Shown here piece after piece: positions 1-8,538 of a stretch of DNA of 46,859 nt. This stretch comes from an uncultured Bacteroidaceae bacterium. GTDB taxonomy: Bacteria; Bacteroidota; Bacteroidia; Bacteroidales; Bacteroidaceae. The notes beneath the pieces are model-generated. The model worked only from the letters and a program-made list of their open reading frames with translations. It ran no database searches and was not told the DNA's origin. The stretch is taken from NCBI GenBank assembly GCA_905233465.1, contig CAJOEI010000023.1:1-46859 (forward strand), read 5' to 3'. How positions within the stretch are numbered: the first letter of the stretch is position 1; each line of letters starts with the position of its first letter. The position numbers and the translations under genes were made by a program.

Positions 1-1824
1 ATCGTCGACCAGTCTGGTACGGAACATTCTTCAGGTATATTAGAAGGTAGCATGTCCCAGAGCCTAAAGCTTCGTGCGAAGGAGAATATGACTGGTACAG
101 TGCGCTCGGGCATTAAAGTTACTGTAACGAGTCCAAATGTATCCGAAGAGCGTATCATCACGGTTACCCAAGGAACTACAGATATAGCCTTTAATGTCAA
201 AATACCTGAAAACAATAAGCTCAACTATAATGAAGGACAAACAATAGAATTCTCAATCACATGTACTGGTAGTTGGGAAGTCATAACGAATGCAGACTGG
301 ATAAACTTGACGAATTTAGACACCGGAGATGTGGCAGATGGTGCCACACTGACAGGAACCGGAACTGCAAACAATATTAAAATTGCTGCAGATAAGAATG
401 AAGGTTTAACACCACGCACGGCCGAAATCATTATTCAACAGACTGGCATCGCAAGTCCTAAGAGCGATAGCTTTACGGTCATACAGGCTGGTCAGGCACT
501 TCTTGAATTGGCAGATGATATTTCTCAATTAGAATTCACTATGGCTAAAGACATGACTAAGTCATTTGAAATTAATGGTAAGGTAGCCGAGCCTTGGTTT
601 ATTTCTATCACAGACGAGAAGGAAATAACAGATGAGGACGAGAGCATTACTACTAATAGTGAAGCGAAAGCAAGAATGGCAGCCAACGACAGCAAGCAGT
701 GCGATTGGCTTACGTTCTTTATCAAGGACAAGCAAGGCAATGAAGTAAATAATGGTGAGTATGCCGATAGCGCTACAGTTTTGGTTAAGGCCATTAAGGA
801 AAACCCCAATACATTTGAACGTAAAGCTAAAATCAGCATTGAGTGGACAGACTGCTGGAACGAACCAAAAGTGACCGATATTGCTGTTATCCAGAAGCGG
901 CGTCCGTTCACTCCTGAGGATAAGCCAGAACAGCTGACGATAGCAAAGGCACAGTCGTCGGATGCACTCATAAAAGAAGCAAATCAGCAGTGGATTATTG
1001 AGGCAACAATCGACGAGCAGCTGGAACTGAATGTTGACAATTCAGATTTATATGATAGTGACAACTGGAGTTGCACATGGGCTGTGGATGACACGACAGC
1101 TACCATTGCGGTTTCCGATGCATTCATCTACAAAGGACTAAATAAGAAGCAGGTCTACAATGGCAATGTCACGATTTCATACAATGATGATCCTGATAAC
1201 ACGGATTTGCAGATTACCCAGGTATTCAAGATCTATCCGGCACCAGTACCGCCCGAAGAGATAAAGCCATTAGGTAATGGCGCGACAGGAATTATGGTAG
1301 CCATTATGCCACAGTCGATATCAGATGCACAGCTTAAATCAAACGGTTATGGCTTTGTGTTCGGTTATGATGATTCTGATGGCTATCGAAATTCCACAAA
1401 TCCTGATACTCGCTATTACCAGTATCCTGATATCAGTATTGTTACGGACGATAATATCAATAAGTGGGTCTATACAGAGTGGGAGATGGATAATCGTCCT
1501 ATTGCCAGTCGTAAGCAAGCAACCACAAAACGAGGCATTGAGACACGCACGAATTGGGATTCAGCTGATGGTATTATACATACGCCTGCAAACGGTGGAA
1601 TGATAGTTATTACCAACGGACGTGTTGTGGCTAACACGAGCACAGCACAGGCCGCCATCATCAGTGTTGTGTCCACAAGCGGCACTGTTGCACGTCAGTA
1701 CACACTGCCTGCAACTCGCAACATCAACCATGAGTTGCAGCTGCAAGGTTTGCCGGCTGGTTTGTATATAGTAACTTGCAAGATAGGGAATGAAAGTGCT
1801 ATGCAAAAGGTTGTCATCAAATAA
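1..1824 (+). CDS. BACON-type surface protein with C-terminal sorting-like domain, 5' end outside window
   Basis: The frame is open from base 1, so the gene starts upstream of the window; 607 residues are visible. The sequence shows repeated beta-sandwich segments of the BACON type: a tryptophan motif (GSWEVITNADWINLT) followed some 60 residues later by a strand ending in VIQAG, and a second VIQKR strand. BACON modules are common in Bacteroidales surface proteins and are thought to bind glycans or proteins. The last ~80 residues look like a secretion-type C-terminal sorting domain (LQGLPAGLYIVTCKIG, end VVIK), which suggests export to the surface. The next gene follows after 15 bases, so it is probably the first visible gene of the long operon reaching 17052. 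Function beyond surface binding is unknown. The DNA appears more AT-rich than that of genes after 8.5 kb. Confidence 0.75.
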   Translation: MVDQSGTEHSSGILEGSMSQSLKLRAKENMTGTVRSGIKVTVTSPNVSEERIITVTQGTTDIAFNVKIPENNKLNYNEGQTIEFSITCTGSWEVITNADWINLTNLDTGDVADGATLTGTGTANNIKIAADKNEGLTPRTAEIIIQQTGIASPKSDSFTVIQAGQALLELADDISQLEFTMAKDMTKSFEINGKVAEPWFISITDEKEITDEDESITTNSEAKARMAANDSKQCDWLTFFIKDKQGNEVNNGEYADSATVLVKAIKENPNTFERKAKISIEWTDCWNEPKVTDIAVIQKRRPFTPEDKPEQLTIAKAQSSDALIKEANQQWIIEATIDEQLELNVDNSDLYDSDNWSCTWAVDDTTATIAVSDAFIYKGLNKKQVYNGNVTISYNDDPDNTDLQITQVFKIYPAPVPPEEIKPLGNGATGIMVAIMPQSISDAQLKSNGYGFVFGYDDSDGYRNSTNPDTRYYQYPDISIVTDDNINKWVYTEWEMDNRPIASRKQATTKRGIETRTNWDSADGIIHTPANGGMIVITNGRVVANTSTAQAAIISVVSTSGTVARQYTLPATRNINHELQLQGLPAGLYIVTCKIGNESAMQKVVIK

Positions 1825-1839
1825 AAAGCATCATCAGTT

Positions 1840-3441
1840 ATGAAAAAGTATATTTTCACTTTGATTACATCATTGGTGGCAACCGTTGCCATAGCGCAAA
1901 TAACGCCACAGCAAGAACGTGCATTCTATCAGAAGGCATACGCAGTGATGAGTGACTACTCTAATTCTGCAAATGTGCGTAATGCTCGCAATGAGGATAA
2001 ATTCAAGTCGTTGTTTGCTACAACAGATATGCAAATCGCCAACGATCTTATGAGTCTGAGTTCAGAGGCTACGTTGAGTGTGACGGAGTATGCACGCATA
2101 TTGCGTAGCGCAAGCAGCGTGAACGTTCGCGTGAAGAACATCCGCAAGGGGCAGATATCTGACGAGGGCGAGACCTTGCAGATGCCTGTCACATTGGAGA
2201 AAGAGCTATCATACATCGACAACTGTGGTACGTACTTCGACAGCCATGAGTTCTTTGGTCGTTATGGTCGTAAGTTTGAGAACACAGACTATAAGTTAAC
2301 CGCCATTGTTGTAATGGATAAAAGAGATGGTCGAACTTATATTGGTGCACTGAGTATGGCATCGGATAGTCCAACATTCCCACAAAACTATACAGTACTG
2401 GAGAAAAAGGATGCTCGCGACGAGAAGCTGACAGTTGACGATCGTATAGTGACCTTCAATCAATATGACCAGATTCTGCTTTATCCAGGATACAAAATCA
2501 AGTACTTGGGGGCAGATGTTGGTGAGACAGTTTCTAATGAGGAGGGTTGCGGTCGCAAGATTGCAGTCCACTATGCTGACAAAAACTTCCGTGTGCGCCC
2601 CAACTTTGCATTCTCCCTTGGTGGACTTGATCACCTGTCAGGTGCAGATGATGTTGAGACATCTGGCAGCGAAATGAGCTTTGGTGTTGACTTCGGATAT
2701 GTATTTCCGTCTAACGGACGACTGCAGACAGGTGTGTTTGTTGGAGTCGGAGTGTCAAAGCATAGTTTGACAATGGACTATATGCCAGACGCTATATTGG
2801 ATAATGATGGAATGACTAATTATCATAATGAGATGATTGTTCCAGCTGGGCAGACTGATGAGAATGCTTCATACACGCGCAGATATTTATTATCCAGCGG
2901 CATTCACCAGAAACTATCAGCCACCAGCATAGCGGTACCGATATATGCAGACTTCGAGTATCGCTTTGCTCCAACATTGTCCGCATACGCAGATCTTGGA
3001 GTGAAACTACTCACCAATGGTGGCTCATTTACTAACGAGGTTGATGCATACGAGACGTGGGGCGTATATCCACAATATGATAACCTCGTGATAAGACCAG
3101 CTCAAGACGGCTCGGGGGTAACTATAAATGAATTTGGCAATCATGGCAAGTATACTAAGGATGCTCTTGATGATGACATTTCCTCATCCATGAATTTCTT
3201 TGGTTTGGTAGGCTTGGGCCTGCGTTTCAATATTGGTAAGTCATTTGCTGTGGATGCCGGCATACAGTATCAGCATGGCTTTGGTAATGGCTGGTCAAGT
3301 GACGTAAAGGACAACTCAAAGAATAATATCGCGACATATACGAAAGCAAATGGTGACCAGTTCTACAACCTCATTCGTCGCTCCGATGGCATAAAGCAAC
3401 ATGCATTCAAGATTGGAGTTAGCCTTATTTACAAATTCTGA
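1840..3441 (+). CDS. Outer-membrane beta-barrel protein with N-terminal periplasmic domain
   Basis: The 533-residue protein starts with a clear signal peptide (MKKYIFTLITSLVATVAIAQ). Residues ~21-250 form a soluble domain that I do not recognise. From ~255 to the end there are alternating amphipathic strands rich in G, Y and F (FSLGGLDHL, FGVDFGYVFP, GVFVGVGVSKH, FGLVGLGLRFNIG), and the protein ends FKIGVSLIYKF with a terminal phenylalanine, as is usual for barrels assembled by BAM. It is therefore likely an outer-membrane protein with a periplasmic N-terminal part. It lies 15 bases after the BACON gene and 47 before the zinc-ribbon gene, in the same direction. It could anchor or gate the machinery encoded around it; that role is inferred from position only. 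Confidence 0.7.
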   Translation: MKKYIFTLITSLVATVAIAQITPQQERAFYQKAYAVMSDYSNSANVRNARNEDKFKSLFATTDMQIANDLMSLSSEATLSVTEYARILRSASSVNVRVKNIRKGQISDEGETLQMPVTLEKELSYIDNCGTYFDSHEFFGRYGRKFENTDYKLTAIVVMDKRDGRTYIGALSMASDSPTFPQNYTVLEKKDARDEKLTVDDRIVTFNQYDQILLYPGYKIKYLGADVGETVSNEEGCGRKIAVHYADKNFRVRPNFAFSLGGLDHLSGADDVETSGSEMSFGVDFGYVFPSNGRLQTGVFVGVGVSKHSLTMDYMPDAILDNDGMTNYHNEMIVPAGQTDENASYTRRYLLSSGIHQKLSATSIAVPIYADFEYRFAPTLSAYADLGVKLLTNGGSFTNEVDAYETWGVYPQYDNLVIRPAQDGSGVTINEFGNHGKYTKDALDDDISSSMNFFGLVGLGLRFNIGKSFAVDAGIQYQHGFGNGWSSDVKDNSKNNIATYTKANGDQFYNLIRRSDGIKQHAFKIGVSLIYKF

Positions 3442-3488
3442 TATTTCACTATTTCACAATTTCACAATTTACAATAGAAGCGCAAGCT

Positions 3489-4631
3489 ATGCAACAACAT
3501 TTCAAATGCCAGATGTGTGGCTGCCAATTTATGGCAGAGAATGATGAGAACGTGGTCTGTCCATCGTGTCAGTCCAATCTCGTGAAGCGCATGACCAAGC
3601 GTGAACTTGGTTGGCCAGTGTTGGCTGCCATCTTCATAGCCTTCGCCCTTGTGGGCTTCGGGACATCGTGGCTGATAAAGGCCCTCTTTATAAGTGAAGA
3701 AGAACCCGATACAGAGTATCCTGTGTTTATTGATGATTCAGATGATATTGTTGATACAACCACATACGTCGCTGATGTTGTCACAACTGATGAACAGAGC
3801 ACAGACTTGTCAAACGATGTATCGATTCAATCAGATGCATCAAGTTCTACATCCCCTGCTACATCATCAACTGCGTCTTCATCCACTACAGTTACAGAGA
3901 CTACTTCTCCAGTACTGTCAAAGTCAGAAGCGCAGAGGATACTCAGCACAGGCGAGTATGATAATATTATCCCATCTAGTTGCAAGGTAACTGTCAACGG
4001 CACAACGATGAATTACGAGTCATTCGTTAATGAAGTGGCCAATGGCAATTATTCCAATATTAGGGTTTCCAGTATCAGCGCAGATGCTAAGCGCGTAGTT
4101 GTTACGGCAACAGAGCCAAAGAAATCAGTTAGTATGGATCCAACCACAACTCACAATCCAACTCCGAGTCTAACGAATGCAGACGCCCAGTTGATACTCA
4201 ACTCTGGTGTGCCTGATCCCCGTATCCCGCCGACATGTGTCATTGTTGCCAACGGCAAGAGCATGAGCATTCAGGAGTTCCATCGTGCTGTGAACGAGAA
4301 GAAGTACTCTGATGTTAAGGTCACCAACGTTAGTCAGGATGCAAAACGCATCACAGTTACTGCAAAAGCTCCGACAGAGTCGAAGACGACATCTGATACG
4401 TCTACTTCATCCGTCTTGTCTAAGGAGGACGCACAGCGGATACTCCGCTCTGGCAGATACGATTCCAGAATACCCAAAGGATGCGTAATTGTTGTCAATG
4501 GCATGAGTATGGACTATCAGTCCTTCTATGGCGCTGTTGATGCCAAATCGATATCTAATATTCAGGTCAAGGATATCAGTGCTGATGCCAAACGCATCAC
4601 CGTCTCTGCAACAGTGTTGTTTGATGAATAG
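3489..4631 (+). CDS. Zinc-ribbon, single-pass membrane protein with three tandem ~66-residue repeats
   Basis: This 380-residue protein has an N-terminal zinc ribbon (C7-x2-C10 and C24-x2-C27, in FKCQMCGCQF and VCPSCQ) and one hydrophobic segment at ~41-66. A Ser/Thr-rich linker (~95-142) follows, then three imperfect repeats at ~143-208, 228-293 and 310-375. Each repeat follows the pattern DAQRIL-SG-YD-RIP--C-IVVNG-SM-Y--F followed by IS-DAKRITV-A. The zinc ribbon should be cytoplasmic and the repeats periplasmic. The repeat is not a family I recognise; its second half resembles the C-terminal domain of the neighbouring lipoprotein (4705-5397). No signal peptide precedes the ribbon. Its place upstream of a TssR-like protein and an ABC transporter suggests a role in the same envelope complex, by inference. 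Confidence 0.75.
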   Translation: MQQHFKCQMCGCQFMAENDENVVCPSCQSNLVKRMTKRELGWPVLAAIFIAFALVGFGTSWLIKALFISEEEPDTEYPVFIDDSDDIVDTTTYVADVVTTDEQSTDLSNDVSIQSDASSSTSPATSSTASSSTTVTETTSPVLSKSEAQRILSTGEYDNIIPSSCKVTVNGTTMNYESFVNEVANGNYSNIRVSSISADAKRVVVTATEPKKSVSMDPTTTHNPTPSLTNADAQLILNSGVPDPRIPPTCVIVANGKSMSIQEFHRAVNEKKYSDVKVTNVSQDAKRITVTAKAPTESKTTSDTSTSSVLSKEDAQRILRSGRYDSRIPKGCVIVVNGMSMDYQSFYGAVDAKSISNIQVKDISADAKRITVSATVLFDE

Positions 4632-4634
4632 GAC

Positions 4635-4648
4635 TCGCGCAAGCGCGA
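4635..4648. repeat. Short perfect hairpin in operon gap
   Basis: TCGCGC-AA-GCGCGA is a 6-bp perfect stem directly after the stop codon of the zinc-ribbon gene, followed by an AT-rich word rich in TTTAAAG. The same layout (small GC hairpin, then TTTAAAG words) recurs at 5402-5416, so it is likely a processing or mRNA-stability element rather than a strong terminator; no long T-run follows. Confidence 0.5.
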
Positions 4649-4704
4649 AGATGAAAGTTTAATGTTTAAAGTTTAAAGATTAAAGAAAATCGTAAATTTC
4701 ATTT

Positions 4705-5397
4705 ATGTCATATATATATAATAATGTACGCGCGTGTGGTGTAGCCATTGCTGTTGCTGGCATCGTTGCAGTCGGCATGTTCCAGAGTTGTAAGCCCTCT
4801 GGCAACAGTGGTGATGATACATATGACACCCCTCGCGGCATGCCGACGCTGATAGCTGATGAACCAGTCTACGATGAGCAGAGCCAGACATTTGCCCTCA
4901 CGCTGACGGCCGATAGTGTGGCTGATGCAACGCTGACATACTATCTACTTGATGGCGACAAGATACTCTCTGAGAATGCTGATGGCCACTTCACCAACAT
5001 TGCTCCGTTAGACGAGGGTTATAATATACAGCTGCGTGCAGAGTGGCGTGACACCACAATCACTACACCTCCTATCCATGTGATGGGATTCATTGTGTCC
5101 CGCCCGCAGGTGGAGAAGATGTCGCTCGATGATGTTCAGAAAGCTATAAACGCTAAGATGACTTCATTCAAGACAGGCACAGATGAACATCTGGCACAGA
5201 AAGTAAATGTGATCGTTGTCGGTTCAACTCTTGATGTGCATTCGTTGCTTGATGTTATAGATAACCTTGAGCTTGGGGCGTGGCATCGTGTCATTGTCAC
5301 CGACCTCCAGTATGATGACACAAATCACATCACAGACATCACTCTTACTGTCGAAGGCGAAACGATTGGAGAAGATGACTTCGAAGAAGAATGGTAA
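4705..5397 (+). CDS. Putative lipoprotein with a domain shared with the neighbouring repeat protein
   Basis: The 230-residue product has a hydrophobic N-terminus followed by a lipobox-like site (GMFQSC, Cys29) and acidic residues, so it is probably a lipoprotein. Residues ~50-145 look like an Ig-like or surface beta domain. The C-terminal part (~145-230: LDDVQKAINAK, VNVIVVGSTLDVHSLLDVID, ITDITLTVEG) resembles by eye the second half of the repeats in the upstream zinc-ribbon protein (IVVNG-SMDY-SF then DISADAKRITV). That suggests the two proteins share a fold and perhaps pack together. The gene lies 73 bases after the previous one and 76 before the next. No known family is recognised; the lipoprotein call is moderately sure. 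Confidence 0.65.
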   Translation: MSYIYNNVRACGVAIAVAGIVAVGMFQSCKPSGNSGDDTYDTPRGMPTLIADEPVYDEQSQTFALTLTADSVADATLTYYLLDGDKILSENADGHFTNIAPLDEGYNIQLRAEWRDTTITTPPIHVMGFIVSRPQVEKMSLDDVQKAINAKMTSFKTGTDEHLAQKVNVIVVGSTLDVHSLLDVIDNLELGAWHRVIVTDLQYDDTNHITDITLTVEGETIGEDDFEEEW

Positions 5398-5401
5398 TAG
5401 A

Positions 5402-5416
5402 TGCGGCTACGCCGCA
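5402..5416. repeat. Short perfect hairpin in operon gap
   Basis: TGCGGC-TAC-GCCGCA is a 6-bp stem with a 3-base loop just past the lipoprotein stop codon, followed by TTTAAAG-type words. It has the same design as the element at 4635-4648 and is probably an mRNA-level element within the operon. Confidence 0.5.
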
Positions 5417-5473
5417 GTTTAAAGTTGAGAGTTTAAAGTATAAAAGTTAATTGTCAAATTGTAAAATACAATT

Positions 5474-6115
5474 ATGAATCGAATATATTCTATATTGACA
5501 GCCCTGGCATTGCTGGCAGGCTTCACTATGTCAGCCTGGGCTCAGGGCGAGGACGACCCTTCACAACAGACATTTCGTTTAGTCTATATTGCTCACGACA
5601 ACAGCATGTCAGTTCAGGCTCTTGAGAAATCATTGCAAGATGCCTACAACCACGCTATGATGGAAGGCCCCACGGTGTTCTATATGGCCAACGGCTCTAA
5701 CCCTATCATCGTGCGCATCAATATGGCAGACGACAATCGTGGAGACTTCGAGAATGTGCTTCTAAGCTCTCTGCGCTCACAACCCAACCACACCATCGAT
5801 GGTTCTGGCGACAAGCGACGTATCATCGAGATGTTGAATCAGCACAACTTCGTGACCACCGAGGGGGATCTGCGTTATGGCCAGACGGCATTTGAGTTCT
5901 TTGTAGGTAAATCCTTCTGGACTAACTACAACAACGAGACCCTTATCGGAGCCCTGTTCTTCGAACTTGATATTGTCAACTTCATTATGGGTGGCAGAGT
6001 AAGCTTCAATGTCTATTGCCCACGCACTTTCACGCCCGACAATGCTCAAGAGCCCTTCGGTCCACTCAACCCCGATGGCATCAATCAGATTATCTCTCTG
6101 CATAAAGAGCTATAG
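5474..6115 (+). CDS. Exported protein of unknown function
   Basis: The 213-residue product has a clean signal peptide (cleavage likely after MSAWAQ, residue ~24) and no lipobox. The mature part reads as a mixed alpha/beta domain: a strand (TFRLVYIAHDN), a long helix (SVQALEKSLQDAYNHAMM), then VFYMANGSNPIIVRIN and a helical stretch around RRIIEMLNQ. I do not recognise the family. It stands immediately upstream (77 bases) of the TssR-like gene, and a periplasmic location is expected. The alternation LVYIAHDNSMS... VFYMANGS vaguely recalls a von Willebrand-like fold, but this is too weak to name. Its position suggests a partner of the TssR-like protein. Confidence 0.65.
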   Translation: MNRIYSILTALALLAGFTMSAWAQGEDDPSQQTFRLVYIAHDNSMSVQALEKSLQDAYNHAMMEGPTVFYMANGSNPIIVRINMADDNRGDFENVLLSSLRSQPNHTIDGSGDKRRIIEMLNQHNFVTTEGDLRYGQTAFEFFVGKSFWTNYNNETLIGALFFELDIVNFIMGGRVSFNVYCPRTFTPDNAQEPFGPLNPDGINQIISLHKEL

Positions 6116-6152
6116 GACACGGCCAGAGACCGAAGTTGAAAGTTGAAAGATA

Positions 6153-6190
6153 ATCGTAAAATCGTAAAATTGTAAAATAGTAAAATTCAT
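6153..6190. repeat. CGTAAAAT-type octamer array before a start codon
   Basis: About four copies of an 8-base word (CGTAAAAT and TGTAAAAT or AGTAAAAT variants) occupy the leader of the TssR-like gene and end a few bases before its ATG at 6193. The same words form a larger array at 25268-25392 before the oxidoreductase gamma gene. Confidence 0.6.
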
Positions 6191-6192
6191 TT

Positions 6193-8526
6193 ATGAAGCG
6201 TCTTATCATATTCTCCATTGCCGCAATATGTGCTGTATGCATGGTGGCACAAGACGGACCTGCTCTTCCGAAGAGGGTGGCCGTGCAACGTCCTGAAATC
6301 CTTAACAAGCCCCTACTGAAGTTGAGTGAGCTCAATTCCGAACTCTGCTCTGCCACGGCTTGGGGACAGAAGCGCAAGAAGGAAGATGCATACTGGGTTG
6401 TCTATTCCGATCGCGCGGACAATGTCGCATATATGGAGCCAAGCACAAGCTCGCAAAAGGCTCCCACACGTATGTACTTCGGACAAAAGGTGATTATTGC
6501 CCGCATTGAGCGCGATATGGCCTTGGTGTACGTCGATGACAGGGCAAATACATATCCTGATATACCTTCACATGCCAAGAGTATCGGATGGGTGCCAATG
6601 GACAAGCTCCTATTGTGGACATCATGCCCTGCCGACGACCGCGGTGTGCTGATGAAGGCACTCATCGCCATCAACCTTAACAAGATGGCTCAAGGTCAGA
6701 GTATACAGGGAATGCTCTATAAGAATCCCGAGATTAGTACCAATCTCGAGCGTCTGTCAATGGACATGAATTTCTATTTCCGCATGAAGGAGAGTCCTGA
6801 TGGCAAGTTCGCTCTGCTGTGCCTCAACAGCACCTTCACTGGCAACAACCTCTATGGCTGGGTCGATGTATCCTATTTCACGCCATGGAACCAGCGCACA
6901 TGTCTGGAGCCTAATTGGAATCCAGACTTTGTGGAAAGTCATAAGAACAAGAAAGCCCTCATATACATCAACGAGAAACTGGCTGATGGTGATGTTGTCA
7001 CGACGTGGCAATATGGCATGCCCAATGGCGACAGTGAACGTACATCGCAATATCGCATGAAACCGGCACAGCTGCGTTTCCCGATTCTGAACAAACCAGA
7101 CAACAACCGTGTCGCCTGCACATCATTTGCCGACCGCTCGGGTAACAGCAATATGGCCAGCGCTTTTGCCGGCAACATAAACGAAAAGATAAATACGCTC
7201 AAGCACATGTTTCAGCACTTGAATTTGATTTTCGTCGTTGAGGCAACAACAGAGATGGGCAAGTTCCTGCCTGCCGTGAAGTCGTCATTGGACAAATGCC
7301 GCGAACTCGAAGCCAACGGCATGACAGTGAAAGCTGGTCTTGTGCTCTATGGCATGACTGGTCAGCCTGTCAGCAATGTCGTACCATTGACATCGCCTTC
7401 AGATACCCGACTTATGTCTATGCTCGATCCTTCTTACGCTAATGTATCGCCGTCGGGTAGCAACCGTGATGTCGCCATTGCAGACGCCCTGAGCATTGCA
7501 ATAGACAAAGGTCGCATGGGCTTCGACAGTGAGGAGAGTAATCTGGTGGTCATAGTTGGCAACCGCGGCCCTTCCAAATCCGAGATGTCATTGGTCAATG
7601 ACCAGATGCTGCACAACCTTGCAGCCAACAACATTCAGTTGATGTCGGTACAGGTCATGCGCAACGAGGGTGGCACCACATGGGCTGAGTTCTACGACAA
7701 GGTCAATGAACTCATCAAGAGCAACGTTGAGCAGCAATATCGTTCCATAGGTGCCGATGCACGCTTTGTGCTGTCACGCAATGGTGACGGACGCAGCTTC
7801 CGCTCTACACGTGAAGGCGCAAGCACGCTCTTTGCTTCCACTCGTTTCAATAAGGCTATGGGCCAGCAGTTGACACCATCTGCTGTTACGAAATACATCA
7901 ACGACGCTGTTGACGGTTTCAATAAGAGCATACAGACCAAGGATGCTGTCTATGAACAGGCACTCAACGACATCGACTTCTATCCGGATTTCCTCATCAA
8001 ACTGCTTGGCGAACGCGGCTATAAACAATGGACGCAAATCAAGGCCATATCAGCCTACGACGGCTATGCTCGTCTGCAGGACAACAATGGTGAAGACTAT
8101 TGGCACTATGTCCTGTACATCTCATCGGGTGAACTCGACGAACTGGTGAATAAACTCAAGGCTACCAGTGATGCAGCGAGACTGAAGAGCAAAGACCGCA
8201 CACACTATCTCAATGCGCTCAAGGCGTTGCTCAAGGCCCAGTTGCCGGAGAAGAAGGACCGCGAGATTATGGAACTCACCGCCGATGATATTCAGGAAGC
8301 CATCTACGGTCTCAACGTGCCAACCAAGAGTATGTCTGTAAAGAAGTATTCCATTGCCGACCTCAGCAATGACAAGGTTGTCAAGGATGGAGAGTATCAG
8401 GCATATCTCAACGAATTTGCCCAGAAGTATGATGACCTCCGCCGCATACCAGCCACTGACTATCGCTATCGCATGGAGGTTAACAACATCTTCTACTATT
8501 GGATACCCATTGAGGATCTGCCGTAA
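6193..8526 (+). CDS. TssR-like periplasmic protein with SH3-like and von Willebrand A regions
   Basis: The 777-residue product starts with a signal peptide (to ~19). Residues ~60-142 resemble an SH3-like segment (MYFGQKVIIARIERDMALVYV, IGWVPMDKLLLW). Residues ~345-510 look like a von Willebrand A fold: a first strand LIFVVEATTEMG, a central region SGSNRDVAIADALSIAID, and LVVIVGNRGPS. The metal-site motif is not DxSxS but ExTTE, so metal binding is doubtful. The C-terminus is helical and ends YYWIPIEDLP. Length and order fit TssR, a periplasmic component of the Bacteroidota type VI secretion subtype, but no sheath, Hcp, VgrG or ClpV gene is present here. Instead an ABC transporter follows after 12 bases. 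I judge it a TssR-family protein used in another envelope machine; the family call is from memory of the family, without a search. Confidence 0.7.
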   Translation: MKRLIIFSIAAICAVCMVAQDGPALPKRVAVQRPEILNKPLLKLSELNSELCSATAWGQKRKKEDAYWVVYSDRADNVAYMEPSTSSQKAPTRMYFGQKVIIARIERDMALVYVDDRANTYPDIPSHAKSIGWVPMDKLLLWTSCPADDRGVLMKALIAINLNKMAQGQSIQGMLYKNPEISTNLERLSMDMNFYFRMKESPDGKFALLCLNSTFTGNNLYGWVDVSYFTPWNQRTCLEPNWNPDFVESHKNKKALIYINEKLADGDVVTTWQYGMPNGDSERTSQYRMKPAQLRFPILNKPDNNRVACTSFADRSGNSNMASAFAGNINEKINTLKHMFQHLNLIFVVEATTEMGKFLPAVKSSLDKCRELEANGMTVKAGLVLYGMTGQPVSNVVPLTSPSDTRLMSMLDPSYANVSPSGSNRDVAIADALSIAIDKGRMGFDSEESNLVVIVGNRGPSKSEMSLVNDQMLHNLAANNIQLMSVQVMRNEGGTTWAEFYDKVNELIKSNVEQQYRSIGADARFVLSRNGDGRSFRSTREGASTLFASTRFNKAMGQQLTPSAVTKYINDAVDGFNKSIQTKDAVYEQALNDIDFYPDFLIKLLGERGYKQWTQIKAISAYDGYARLQDNNGEDYWHYVLYISSGELDELVNKLKATSDAARLKSKDRTHYLNALKALLKAQLPEKKDREIMELTADDIQEAIYGLNVPTKSMSVKKYSIADLSNDKVVKDGEYQAYLNEFAQKYDDLRRIPATDYRYRMEVNNIFYYWIPIEDLP

Positions 8527-8538
8527 TATTGTTGAGAG

